From NCBI GenBank assembly GCA_963840835.1, contig CAWJAM010000001.1, forward strand, positions 124,001-188,000: a stretch of 64,000 nucleotides of DNA. Direction: 5' to 3'. The translations under genes and the position numbers were made by a program. The notes beneath the pieces were generated by a model. It worked only from the letters and a program-made list of their open reading frames with translations. It did no database searches and was not told the DNA's origin. Numbering within the stretch: the first letter of the stretch is position 1; each line of letters begins with the position of its first letter. This document shows positions 34,684 through 42,748 of the stretch, piece after piece. Source of the DNA: Rubrobacter_D sp963840835. Its GTDB lineage: Bacteria > Actinomycetota > Rubrobacteria > Rubrobacterales > Rubrobacteraceae.

Positions 34684-34799
34684 TGCCGTATCTCAGTTTT
34701 GAGGCCAGGCGTTCACTACCGAACGGGCCCGATGCCCGCGGTGGTGGAGAGCGGTTCGTCGCATTAGGTCAACCGGACTTGGGACTACTCCGTGCCTGA
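34683..34799 (+). CDS. Possible 38-residue ORF between two accessory genes
   Basis: ATG overlaps the stop of the previous gene (TGATG) and the frame runs 38 codons to a TGA inside the next gene's start region. GGGAGC lies just upstream. The peptide (MPYLSFEARRSLPNGPD...) is Gly/Arg rich and unlike anything I know. Codon use is mixed. It explains the otherwise empty 108-base gap but may be chance. Confidence 0.2.
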   Translation: MPYLSFEARRSLPNGPDARGGGERFVALGQPDLGLLRA

Positions 34800-35442
34800 T
34801 CTGAACTTCGAGGTGGAGAGTGCCGAGGTGCTGCCCTACGCCGCCGTCCCGACGATCTTGTTCAGGCTGGGCGTCCAGAACGTGGTTGAGGGAGAGGAGA
34901 TCAACTCCATCTCCCTGCGGACCCAGATCCGGATAGCCGCCACCCAGCGGCGCTACGACCCGGCGGAGCAGGGGAAGCTGCGGGAGCTCTTCGGTGAGCC
35001 CCACCAGTGGAAAGACACGCTGCGCAGCGTGCTGTGGACCAACACCAACACCATAGTGACCCGCTTCTCCGGCGGCGGTGTCTTCGAAATGCCCGTAGCC
35101 TGTACCTACGACTTCGACGTGATCGGGACCAAGTACTTCGATGCCCTGGAAGGCGGAGAGATACCCCTGGAGTTCCTGTTCAGCGGCTCGGTGTTCTACA
35201 AGAAAGACGGCGGGGGCTTGCAGGTCGCCCAGATCTCCTGGGAAAAAGAGGCCAAGTTCAGGATGCCGGTCCCGTTGTGGAGGGAGATGATAGACCATTA
35301 CTTCCCGAACAGCGCCTGGCTCCGCATCCACAAAGACACCTTCGACCGACTCTACGATTACAGGTCACGCAACGCTCATTTGACGTGGGATAGAACGCTT
35401 GCGAGCCTGTTCGACGCGGCCGAGAAGGAGGTCGAGCTTTGA
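34792..35442 (+). CDS. DUF6084 hydrogenase-associated protein
   Basis: 216 residues, function unknown. Starts at GTG 34792 (MPDLNFEVESAEVLPYAAVP), matching the family N-terminus PDLxFxV. Strand-rich; RLGVQNVVEGEEINSISLRTQIRI and EVPLEF-type segments are typical of this hydrogenase-linked family. C-terminal LTWDRTLASLFDAAEKE. No membrane segment and no Cys pairs. It overlaps the next gene by four bases (TTGA), indicating coupled translation in the hydrogenase accessory operon. Confidence 0.78.
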   Translation: MPDLNFEVESAEVLPYAAVPTILFRLGVQNVVEGEEINSISLRTQIRIAATQRRYDPAEQGKLRELFGEPHQWKDTLRSVLWTNTNTIVTRFSGGGVFEMPVACTYDFDVIGTKYFDALEGGEIPLEFLFSGSVFYKKDGGGLQVAQISWEKEAKFRMPVPLWREMIDHYFPNSAWLRIHKDTFDRLYDYRSRNAHLTWDRTLASLFDAAEKEVEL

Positions 35443-36758
35443 CCGACCCGGTGGAGAAGATCGCCGCCGCCGTGCTCTACGAGGGCTACGTGCTCTGGCC
35501 CTACCGCCGCTCGGCCCAGAAGAACCAGAGGCGCTGGACCTTCGGCGGCGTCTACCCGCGCGCCTTCAGCGAGACCGCAGGAACCAACGACCCCTGGCTA
35601 ATGCAGACCCAGTGCCTGGTGACCGGAAATGACCCGACAGTCGAGGTAAAGGTCCGTTTCCTGCACGTCGTGGAACGGAAGGTCGGCGAGTACGCGGACG
35701 GGACGCTCGACTTTGTGGACGAGCTGCGGGTCGGCAAGGAGCGTTACCTCGCCTGGGAAGAGGCGGCAGAGCGGGACGTGGTGGTCGACGGCCTCAAGCT
35801 TCCGGAGCTCGAAACACCCAGGCGGTTTGAGATAAGTGTTCCCGCCGGCGTCGAAGAGGAGCCGCTGACGAGCGACAGCGGGGAGGTAGTCGGGGCGCTG
35901 GTGCGGAGCTGGCGTACCCTGGAAGGTGTGGTTGAGGTAGAGGCTGAACCTGTGCGCGAAGGTCTGTTCAAGCTTACGGTGAAGATAATGAACACCGCGC
36001 CGTGGAGTGGTCAGGACAGGGAGGAGACGCTGCGGCAGACGCTCGTCTCGACGCACACCATATTGAGGGTGGAGGACGGGGAGTTCGTCTCGCTCATGGA
36101 CCCGCCTGAGGAGATGAAGCAGCTCGCTGAGGAGTGCGAGAACTCGAAGACGTGGCCCGTGCTGGCTGGGGAGGAGGGAGAGAGGCATACCATTCTCTCG
36201 TCTCCGATCATCCTGTACGACTATCCCAGGATCGCGCCGGAGAGTCCCGGCGACCTCTTCGACGGTGGGGAGGTGGACCAGCTTCTGACCCTGAGCATAC
36301 TCGCCCTCACGGACGAGGAGAAGGACGAGATGCGCGCCACCGACCCACGGGCGCGGGAGATCCTGGACCGCAGCGAGTCTCTCACCGGGGAGGACCTGAT
36401 GGGCCTGCACGGCGCCGTCCGCGGCTTTCAGACGAAGCGGGGCGGCGAGCAGATAGACCCCTTCGAAGTCGAGGGCCTGGAGAGGCCGGCGCCACTCAGC
36501 GTGACGGTGGAAGGTATTGAGGTCAGGAGCGGGAGCCGGGTCCGTCTGTGGCCCAAGGTCGGAAGGGACATCTTCGACATCGCGCTCTCGGGGAAGGCGG
36601 CGATAGTAGAGAAGATCGAGCAAGACTACGAAGACCGAATCCTGCTCGCGGTCTCGGTCGAGGATGACCCGGGTAGGGAGATGGTGGACTTGCCAGTCCT
36701 CGGACACCGGTTCTTTTTCTCCCCCGAGGAAGTCGAGCCGCTGGAAGGTGGGCGTTGA
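35439..36758 (+). CDS. Hydrogenase-locus conserved protein, unknown
   Basis: 439 residues from TTG 35439. N-terminus KIAAAVLYEGYVLWPYRRSAQKNQ is characteristic of a protein that accompanies group 1h hydrogenases. The middle includes LYDYPRIAPESPGDLFDGGEVDQLL and ILDRSESLTGEDLMGLHGAVRG; the end is strand-rich (VRLWPKVGRDIFDIAL). No cofactor motif is visible. Coupled by four-base overlaps to genes on both sides. Probably an assembly or complex subunit; not assignable from sequence. Confidence 0.78.
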   Translation: MTDPVEKIAAAVLYEGYVLWPYRRSAQKNQRRWTFGGVYPRAFSETAGTNDPWLMQTQCLVTGNDPTVEVKVRFLHVVERKVGEYADGTLDFVDELRVGKERYLAWEEAAERDVVVDGLKLPELETPRRFEISVPAGVEEEPLTSDSGEVVGALVRSWRTLEGVVEVEAEPVREGLFKLTVKIMNTAPWSGQDREETLRQTLVSTHTILRVEDGEFVSLMDPPEEMKQLAEECENSKTWPVLAGEEGERHTILSSPIILYDYPRIAPESPGDLFDGGEVDQLLTLSILALTDEEKDEMRATDPRAREILDRSESLTGEDLMGLHGAVRGFQTKRGGEQIDPFEVEGLERPAPLSVTVEGIEVRSGSRVRLWPKVGRDIFDIALSGKAAIVEKIEQDYEDRILLAVSVEDDPGREMVDLPVLGHRFFFSPEEVEPLEGGR

Positions 36759-37267
36759 GCGGACGTATTCTGGTCGCCGGCATCGGCAACATCTTCCTGG
36801 CCGACGATGGTTTCGGGTGCGAGGTGGTGAGGCGGCTGGCTGAACGCGAGTTGCCGGAAAACGTCGAGGTGAGGGACTTCGGCATAAAGGGGATGGACCT
36901 GGCTTACGCGCTGATGGACCCATACGAGGCTGTGGTTTTCGTGGACGCGACGCCCCGGGGTGGGGAGCCAGGGACGGTCTATCTGATCGAGGCCGAGGTC
37001 CCCGATGAGGGGGAGGTGGCCATCGACACCCACGGGATGGACCCGGTGAAGGTGATCCGTCTGGCCCGAGCACTCGGCGCCGAGGTACCACGCACCCTCG
37101 TGGTGGGCTGCGAGCCAAAGTTGGTGTTGACCGGAGAGAACTACGACGACATGCTGATGGAACTAAGCGAACCGGTGCGGGCTGCCGTGGACGAGGCCGC
37201 GAAATTGGTTGAGTCGATAGTTGGGGAGATTTATGAGGCCAACAGCAAACAAGGAGCTGATAGCTGA
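36755..37267 (+). CDS. Hydrogenase maturation endopeptidase
   Basis: 170 residues from TTG 36755, overlapping the previous stop by four bases. HybD/HyaD-type fold: ILVAGIGNIFLADDGFGCEVV with the first metal-binding Asp/Glu, VFVDATPRGGEPGT, DTHGMDPVKV with conserved His, and VVGCEPK. Such proteases trim the large subunit after nickel insertion. The last codons (GADS, stop) are formed by GGAGCTGATAGCTGA, part of a GCTGA array, so the repeat provides the stop. Confidence 0.88.
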   Translation: MSGRILVAGIGNIFLADDGFGCEVVRRLAERELPENVEVRDFGIKGMDLAYALMDPYEAVVFVDATPRGGEPGTVYLIEAEVPDEGEVAIDTHGMDPVKVIRLARALGAEVPRTLVVGCEPKLVLTGENYDDMLMELSEPVRAAVDEAAKLVESIVGEIYEANSKQGADS

Positions 37268-37303
37268 AATGCTGACGGGCTGATGGTTTAAGGAGGTGAG
37301 ATC

Positions 37304-37405
37304 ATGAAGAAACTCTTGTTCCTGGGTCTGATCGCAGGCGCCGCCGCCGCGGTGTACGCGCAGCGGGACGACATCCAGAGGTACCTGAAGATAAGGAACA
37401 TGTAG
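37304..37405 (+). CDS. 33-residue peptide, DUF6893-like small protein
   Basis: ATG 37304 follows a perfect AAGGAGGTGAG. The peptide is MKKLLFLGLIAGAAAAVYAQ then RDDIQRYLKIRNM: a short membrane helix and a basic C-terminus ending RYLKIRNM. This fits my memory of a tiny actinobacterial family that sits between the hydrogenase protease and hypF. Too short for usual gene callers; the ribosome site and position make it credible. Likely single-pass membrane peptide. Confidence 0.7.
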   Translation: MKKLLFLGLIAGAAAAVYAQRDDIQRYLKIRNM

Positions 37406-37430
37406 GATTAGTGAAGCGCGAGCTGACACT

Positions 37431-39791
37431 TTGAGAGTGCCGGTACAGGAGCGGCGGGGGATCTCCGTCCGTGGCATCGTGCAGGGCGTGGGCTTCCGGC
37501 CTTTTGTCTACGCCCTGGCGCGAAGGCACGGCCTCACCGGGCTGGTTCGCAACGACGCCGAAGGCGTCCACATCGAGGCGGAGGGCGACGCCGAAAGCCT
37601 GGTCCTCTTCTTGCGCGGGATCGAGGAAGACGCCCCGCCGCTGGCCGTGGTCGAGGCCGTTGCCTGGCAGCCGCTCGAAGCGCTCGGCGAGCGAGATTTC
37701 CGTATCGAGGAGAGCCGGGAAGGAGTCAGGCGGCGGGCGCTCGTTTCTCCGGACGTGGCGACCTGCGAGGACTGTCTGCGGGAGGTTTTGGATCCGGCGG
37801 ACCGCCGCTACCGCTACCCGTTCACCAACTGCACCAACTGCGGCCCGCGCTTCACCATAACGCGGCAGGTCCCCTACGACCGCGCCACGACCACTATGGC
37901 CTCCTTCGAGATGTGCCCCGAATGCCGGCGCGAGTACGAAGATCCCACCGACCGCCGCTTCCACGCGCAGCCCAACGCCTGCCCCGCCTGCGGCCCGCGG
38001 GTACGGTTGCTGGACAAGTTCGGCCACGAGTTGCGCGCGAAACCGGAGGACCCCATCCTGCGGACGGCCAGGATGCTGCGGGGGCGGGCCATCGTCGCCA
38101 TCAAGGGCCTCGGGGGCTACCATCTCTCCTGCGACCCGTTCGACGAGCGCGCGGTGAGGACCCTGCGGGGCCGGAAAGTTCGCCAGGACAAACCCTTCGC
38201 GCTAATGGCAAGGGATCTCGAACAGGCACGTGAGCTATGCCGCATAGGACCGGAAGAGGAGCTTCTGCTCACTTCTCCGGCGCGGCCCATAGTGCTCCTG
38301 GAGCGCAGGGAGGACTGCGACGTGGCCGAAGGCGTGGCCCCGCGTCAGCACACTTTAGGCGTCATGCTCGCCTACACCCCGCTGCACCACCTGCTGTTGC
38401 ACGACGCGGGCATCCCGCTAGTAATGACCAGCGGCAACAACTCCGACGAGCCCGTGGCCTACCGGGACGGGGAGGCCTTCGAGCAGATCGGGGACATCGC
38501 CGACTTCTTCCTGCTCCACGACCGGCCCATCCACATGCGTACCGACGACAGCGTGGTACGGGTCGCCAGGAGGGAGTCATATCCCATCCGGCGCTCCAGA
38601 GGTTACGCCCCGTCCCCCCTGCGGGTCGCCGAGAGCTTCGCACGGCATGTCCTTGCCTGCGGTGGCGAGCTCAAGAACACCTTCTGCGTAGCGAAAGATA
38701 GCCACGTCTTCCTTAGCCACCACATCGGGGATTTGGAGAACTACGAGACGCTAAGGTCGTTCAGGGAAGGAGTCGAACATTACTGCGGGCTGTTCGACGT
38801 GGGTCCCGAGCTGGTCGCCTACGACCTGCATCCCGAGTACCTATCCACCAAGTACGCCCGCGATCTGGAGGAATCCGGGCTCCCCGCTGTCGGAGTGCAG
38901 CACCATGAGGCGCACGTCGCGAGCTGCCTCGCGGACAACGAACGTCCCGCAGAAGAGCGTGTGATCGGGGTGGCGTTCGACGGGACCGGCTACGGCAAGG
39001 ACGGCGCCGTCTGGGGCGGAGAGTTCTTCGAGGGCAGCATAGAGGAAGGCTTCGAGCGCCGAGGTCACCTGGAATATGCTCCTTTGCCGGGTGGGTCGGC
39101 GGCCATCAGGCAGCCGTGGCGGATGGCCCTCGCGCAGCTCGTGTCGCTCTACGGCGAGGAGGAGGCACTGAAGCTCCCGCTCGCAGTGGTGCGGCGGCCA
39201 GGGGAGAGGAATGTACGGCTCATCGCGCGGCTCGTGGAGCGAGAACTCAACACCCCGCCGACCTCCAGCGCAGGACGCCTCTTCGACGCCGTGGCCGCCC
39301 TCGCCGGGGTGCCAGGAACCGAGCGGACCACTTACGAGGGGCAGGCCGCTGTGGAGCTCGAGCTCGCCGCCGACGGACCGGCGAGCCGGGGCTATCCCTT
39401 CCGGCTGCGACCCGAGGACGAGGGATGGATCGTGGAGACCCGGGGGATCATACGCGGCGTCGTGGAGGATCTCCTTGCGGGGAGAGAGGCGGGAGAGATA
39501 TCGTCAAAATTCCATCGCACGATGGCAGAGGTAGTCGTCGCTGGTTGCGAAGAGATCCGGGAGACCGGAGGATCGGGCGCCGTCGCGATCTCCGGCGGAA
39601 CTTTCCAGAACATGCTGCTTCTGGAGCAAGTGATAGGATTCCTGGAAGAGAAAGGGTTCGAGGTCTACAGGCACCGCCGCGTGCCGGCCAACGACGGGGG
39701 AATCGCATTGGGGCAGGCAATACTAGCGGACAGCGTTTGGAAAAAAGCTACAGGCATCAGGGATCAGCAAGACCTGAAGCCTGAAACCTGA
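37431..39791 (+). CDS. hypF: Carbamoyltransferase HypF
   Basis: 786 residues, full length. Makes the thiocarbamate precursor of the cyanide ligands from carbamoyl phosphate. Acylphosphatase-like domain (RGIVQGVGFRPFVYALA, residues 10-26), two zinc fingers (CEDCLREV...CTNCGPR; CPECRREY...CPACGPR), a YrdC domain (KGLGGYHLSCDPFDE to SGNNSDEPV) and a Kae1-like domain (GELKNTFCVAKDSHVFLSHHIGDLEN; HHEAH). TTG start. The tail KATGIRDQQDLKPET is encoded by a CCTGAAG-type repeat, not by conserved hypF sequence. Confidence 0.95.
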   Translation: MRVPVQERRGISVRGIVQGVGFRPFVYALARRHGLTGLVRNDAEGVHIEAEGDAESLVLFLRGIEEDAPPLAVVEAVAWQPLEALGERDFRIEESREGVRRRALVSPDVATCEDCLREVLDPADRRYRYPFTNCTNCGPRFTITRQVPYDRATTTMASFEMCPECRREYEDPTDRRFHAQPNACPACGPRVRLLDKFGHELRAKPEDPILRTARMLRGRAIVAIKGLGGYHLSCDPFDERAVRTLRGRKVRQDKPFALMARDLEQARELCRIGPEEELLLTSPARPIVLLERREDCDVAEGVAPRQHTLGVMLAYTPLHHLLLHDAGIPLVMTSGNNSDEPVAYRDGEAFEQIGDIADFFLLHDRPIHMRTDDSVVRVARRESYPIRRSRGYAPSPLRVAESFARHVLACGGELKNTFCVAKDSHVFLSHHIGDLENYETLRSFREGVEHYCGLFDVGPELVAYDLHPEYLSTKYARDLEESGLPAVGVQHHEAHVASCLADNERPAEERVIGVAFDGTGYGKDGAVWGGEFFEGSIEEGFERRGHLEYAPLPGGSAAIRQPWRMALAQLVSLYGEEEALKLPLAVVRRPGERNVRLIARLVERELNTPPTSSAGRLFDAVAALAGVPGTERTTYEGQAAVELELAADGPASRGYPFRLRPEDEGWIVETRGIIRGVVEDLLAGREAGEISSKFHRTMAEVVVAGCEEIRETGGSGAVAISGGTFQNMLLLEQVIGFLEEKGFEVYRHRRVPANDGGIALGQAILADSVWKKATGIRDQQDLKPET

Positions 39792-39814
39792 AACCCGAGC
39801 GACCGAAGGGAGCG
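39750..39814 (+). repeat. CCTGAAG array spanning the hypF stop, ending in an RBS block
   Basis: ACAGGCATCAGGGATCAG then ACCTGAAGCCTGAAACCTGA (units CCTGAAG/CCTGAAA) encode the last residues and stop of hypF. GAGCGACCGAAGGGAGCG at 39797-39814 follows, with AAGGGAG positioned as ribosome site for hypC (ATG 39821). Confidence 0.8.
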
Positions 39815-39820
39815 AACAAC

Positions 39821-40099
39821 ATGTGTCTGGGGATACCGGGGCGGATCGTCGAGATCATAGACGAGGACCTGACGCTCGCCAAAGCGGAGATCAGCGGCGT
39901 CCGCCGCAACATAAACATCGGCCTGGTCCACCACGACGAAGAGAGGGTGGAAATCGGGGACTGGGTCCTGATCCACGTCGGCTTCGCCATGTCCAAAATA
40001 GACGAGACCGAGGCTCACGCCACCCTGCGTGCCCTGGAAGACATCGGCGCGGAATACGAGCAAGAGCTAGAAGAGCTCAGAACCTCCCGCATAGAGTGA
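39821..40099 (+). CDS. hypC: Hydrogenase assembly chaperone HypC
   Basis: 92 residues. MCLGIPGRIVEI is the diagnostic N-terminus; Cys 2 binds the iron-cyanide precursor together with HypD. GDWVLIHVGFAMSKIDETEA is the conserved second motif. Long charged C-terminal helix (EYEQELEELRTSRIE). ATG six bases after the repeat-derived GAAGGGAGCG. Two bases separate its stop from the second hypC-like gene. Confidence 0.94.
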   Translation: MCLGIPGRIVEIIDEDLTLAKAEISGVRRNINIGLVHHDEERVEIGDWVLIHVGFAMSKIDETEAHATLRALEDIGAEYEQELEELRTSRIE

Positions 40100-40101
40100 C
40101 C

Positions 40102-40356
40102 ATGAACCACGACCTGGCGTTGCTGGGAAACTGCACCCTGGATCACGACGGCTGCGTCGTCTGCTCCGACGCCGGCATCCCCGTGCGAATAATCTCCATC
40201 AAAGGCGACGACGCCATCTGCGAAGACGCCGCCGGCAACCAGGCGGAGATAGCCGTAGAACTAGTGGCCCCTGTAACAACGGGAGAAGTCCTGCTAACGC
40301 ACGGCGGCGTAGCCATCGGCAAAGTCAGTCCCGAAAACCTGAAACCTGAAGCCTGA
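40102..40356 (+). CDS. Second HypC/HupF-like chaperone
   Basis: 84 residues from ATG 40102. N-terminus MNHDLALLGNCTLDHDGCVVCSDAGIPVRI has the Cys-x-x-Cys and the HypC-like beta barrel continues (AVELVAPVTTGEVLLTHGGVAIGKV). It lacks the MC start of true HypC, so Cys in CVVC probably replaces Cys 2. Such a paralogue is usual beside actinobacterial group 1h hypC. The final residues and stop (ENLKPEA) come from a CCTGAAG repeat. Confidence 0.8.
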   Translation: MNHDLALLGNCTLDHDGCVVCSDAGIPVRIISIKGDDAICEDAAGNQAEIAVELVAPVTTGEVLLTHGGVAIGKVSPENLKPEA

Positions 40357-40379
40357 TGCCTAAGCGACCGAAGGGAGCG
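40336..40379 (+). repeat. CCTGAAG array spanning a stop, ending in an RBS block
   Basis: AACCTGAAACCTGAAGCCTG then ATGCC overlaps the 3' end of the previous gene; its CTGA gives the stop. TAAGCGACCGAAGGGAGCG at 40361-40379 provides the ribosome site of hypD (ATG 40382). Near-identical to 39797-39814 and 22542-22560. Confidence 0.8.
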
Positions 40380-40381
40380 CA

Positions 40382-41506
40382 ATGAAATACGTTGACGAGT
40401 TTCGGAACGCGGATCTGGCACGGGCGGTGTCGGCGGAGATCGCCGGTCTCATTGAACCGAACCGCCACTACAAGATCATGGAGGTCTGCGGTGGCCACAC
40501 CCATACGATCTACCGCCACGGAATAAAGGATCTGTTACCTGACCAGGTGGAGCTGGTGCACGGCCCCGGCTGCCCGGTTTGCGTGCTCCCGATGGGACGG
40601 GTGGACGAGGGCATAGCCATAGCCGAACGCCCCGAGGTCATCTTCACCTGCTTTGGGGACATGATGCGCGTACCCGGCTCGAAGGGAAACTTGCTTGAAG
40701 TGAAGGCCGAAGGCGCCGATATCCGGATGGTGTACTCTCCGCTGGACGCGCTCCGGATCGCGCGCGATAACCCGGACCGGGAGGTTGTCTTCTACGCTAT
40801 CGGGTTCGAGACTACGGCCCCGTCCACGGCGCTGACCTTGCAGCGGGCGAAGAAGGAGGGGCTCGAGAATTTCTCCGTGTTCTGCAACCATGTCACCATC
40901 GTGCCGCCGGTGCGCGCGCTCCTTGACTCACCTGACTTGAGGCTCGACGCTTTCATCGGGCCCGGGCACGTCTCCACGGTGATCGGCTGCAGGCCCTACG
41001 AGTTCATGCCCGTCGACTACGGCAAGCCGTGCGTGGTGGCGGGCTTCGAGCCGCTGGACCTGATGCAGTCCATCCTCATGCTCATACGCCAGCTAGTCGA
41101 GGGCCGCTGCGAGGTCGAGAACCAGTACGGCCGGGCGGTCCTCTGGGAGGGAAACCTCAAGGCCCTGGAGGCCATGTCCGAGGTCTTCGAGCTTCGCCCT
41201 TACTTCGAGTGGCGCGGCCTCGGCTTCATCGCCCAATCCGCCCTCAAGCTCTCCCCGGCCTACGCTGACCTGGACGCGGAGTTGCGCTACTCTACGCCGG
41301 GCGTGCGCGTCGCGGACCCGAAGGCCTGCCAGTGCGGCGAGGTCCTCAAGGGTGTGCTCAAGCCGCCTGAGTGCAAGGTTTTCGGCACGTCCTGCACGCC
41401 GGAGCGGCCCCTGGGGGCCCTGATGGTCTCCTCCGAGGGCGCCTGCGCCGCCTACTACAACTTCGGCCGCAAGTCGTTCGAGAAGGTCGAGATCGGCTCC
41501 AGGTGA
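40382..41506 (+). CDS. hypD: Hydrogenase iron-centre assembly protein HypD
   Basis: 374 residues. [4Fe-4S] scaffold on which Fe(CN)2CO is assembled with HypC. Motifs: MEVCGGHTHTIYRHGI, HGPGCPVCVLP (redox CxxC), CFGDMMRVPGS, FYAIGFETTAPSTALTL, FCNHVTIVPPVRALL, GPGHVSTVIG, and C-terminal Cys-rich KACQCGEVLKGVLKPPECKVFGTSC. ATG after the repeat-derived AAGGGAGCG. Overlaps hypE by four bases (GTGA). Confidence 0.96.
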   Translation: MKYVDEFRNADLARAVSAEIAGLIEPNRHYKIMEVCGGHTHTIYRHGIKDLLPDQVELVHGPGCPVCVLPMGRVDEGIAIAERPEVIFTCFGDMMRVPGSKGNLLEVKAEGADIRMVYSPLDALRIARDNPDREVVFYAIGFETTAPSTALTLQRAKKEGLENFSVFCNHVTIVPPVRALLDSPDLRLDAFIGPGHVSTVIGCRPYEFMPVDYGKPCVVAGFEPLDLMQSILMLIRQLVEGRCEVENQYGRAVLWEGNLKALEAMSEVFELRPYFEWRGLGFIAQSALKLSPAYADLDAELRYSTPGVRVADPKACQCGEVLKGVLKPPECKVFGTSCTPERPLGALMVSSEGACAAYYNFGRKSFEKVEIGSR

Positions 41507-42600
41507 GCGAGAGAGAACAGGTAGGGGCGGGTTTCAACCCCGCTCCTACGGACGCGCTGGAGCAAAACCGCCGGAGGCCGCCGAAGTTCACCGCCCCGCG
41601 CATAGACATGAGCCACGGCGCCGGGGGCAAGGCGACCCACAAGCTCATTGAAGGGCTCCTGCTGCCGGCCTTCGATAACCCGGCGCTAGCGCCGCTCTCC
41701 GACGCCGCCCTGCTGCCCCTTGGCGACTCCCGCCTTGCCTTTTCCACTGACTCCTACGTGGTGCGTCCGTTGGTCTTCCCCGGCGGGTCCATAGGGGAGC
41801 TTGCGGTCAACGGTACGGTCAACGATCTGGCCGTCTCCGGCGCCACCCCGCTCGCGCTCTCCGCGGCCCTCATCGTCGAAGAGGGGCTGGAGACGGAGGC
41901 GCTAACGCACGAAGTAGAGGCGATGGCCGCCGCCGCCAGGAACGCCGGAATCCCCATAGCGACCGGGGATACCAAAGTGGTCGAGCGCGGCAAGGCCGAC
42001 GGGCTCTACATCACCACCACCGGGATAGGGATCGCCGACCCGGCTTTGGATCTATCATCTGCTTCCGTCCGCCCGGGAGACAAGATCCTGTGCTCAGGGA
42101 CTCTGGGGGATCACGGGGCGGCCATCCTGATAGCCCGTGGAGATCTGGAGCTGGAAGCGGAGGTACACTCCGATACCAGGCCCCTCACGCCACTCGTGCG
42201 GGCACTCAAGGAGACTGCCGGGTCAGGGTTGCGCTTCATGCGGGATCCCACCCGTGGTGGTGTTGGCACGGTCCTGAACGAGCTCGCCCGCGATTCCGGG
42301 TACGGGGTCGCTCTGTGGGAGGCTAACATCCCGATTAGGAAAGTCGTAAACGGGGCGTGCGAGATCCTGGGAATAGACCCGCTCTACGTCGCCAACGAGG
42401 GCAAGCTGCTCGCCGTCGTCGCCCCCGAAGCCGCCGACGGCGCCCTCGAGGCGTTGCGCGGGATCGAAGGCGGCGAAGAGTCCGCGATAATCGGCGAGGT
42501 GCGCGAGGAGCCGGAGCGGATGGTCCTCATGCACACCCGCTTCGGCGGCGCCCGCATGATAGACATGCTCGTCGGCGACCCGCTGCCGAGGATATGTTGA
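41503..42600 (+). CDS. hypE: Hydrogenase expression protein HypE (AIR synthase fold)
   Basis: 365 residues from GTG 41503. Dehydrates the HypF-derived thiocarbamate to the thiocyanate that gives CN. Core starts PRIDMSHGAGGKATHKLIEG; ATP site LPLGDSRLAFSTDSYVV; GDTKVVERGKADG; DPTRGGVGTVLNELA. The C-terminal Cys that accepts the carbamoyl group is the last residue (LPRIC). The first ~30 residues are not conserved and include a 29-bp palindromic repeat read as coding (VGAGFNPAPT). An alternative start is ATG 41608. SelD is a relative, but motifs here are HypE. Confidence 0.93.
   Translation: MSEREQVGAGFNPAPTDALEQNRRRPPKFTAPRIDMSHGAGGKATHKLIEGLLLPAFDNPALAPLSDAALLPLGDSRLAFSTDSYVVRPLVFPGGSIGELAVNGTVNDLAVSGATPLALSAALIVEEGLETEALTHEVEAMAAAARNAGIPIATGDTKVVERGKADGLYITTTGIGIADPALDLSSASVRPGDKILCSGTLGDHGAAILIARGDLELEAEVHSDTRPLTPLVRALKETAGSGLRFMRDPTRGGVGTVLNELARDSGYGVALWEANIPIRKVVNGACEILGIDPLYVANEGKLLAVVAPEAADGALEALRGIEGGEESAIIGEVREEPERMVLMHTRFGGARMIDMLVGDPLPRIC
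41521..41549. repeat. Palindromic repeat inside the hypE 5' coding region
   Basis: GTAGGGGCGGGTTTCAACCC then CGCTCCTAC, an imperfect palindrome matching 5488-5512. It lies 18 bases after the GTG start and is in frame, so it either extends HypE or marks the gene as starting later. Confidence 0.75.
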
Positions 42601-42748
42601 GGAGATTGGGGTGAGCAAAAGGGGCATCGAGTACCGTGGCGCTAAGTGTCACAAGGAAAGACCATGTTAACCGATGTCGAAGAATACTTAGTGGGTGCTT
42701 ACCGTAGACGAGTTCAATGCTCTTCTCTAGCAGGACGGAGCGGGGGAG

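Noticed and set aside
41503..42600. HypE as selenophosphate synthetase (SelD)
   Set aside because: Same superfamily, but the chain ends in the HypE-specific Cys, has SHGAGGK rather than the SelD N-terminal Cys/Sec motif, and sits in the hyp order.
42611..42748. Tiny frames between hypE and the SIS fragment (GTG 42611, ATG 42664)
   Set aside because: 19 and about 40 codons, Arg/Ser rich, no recognisable feature; probably debris.
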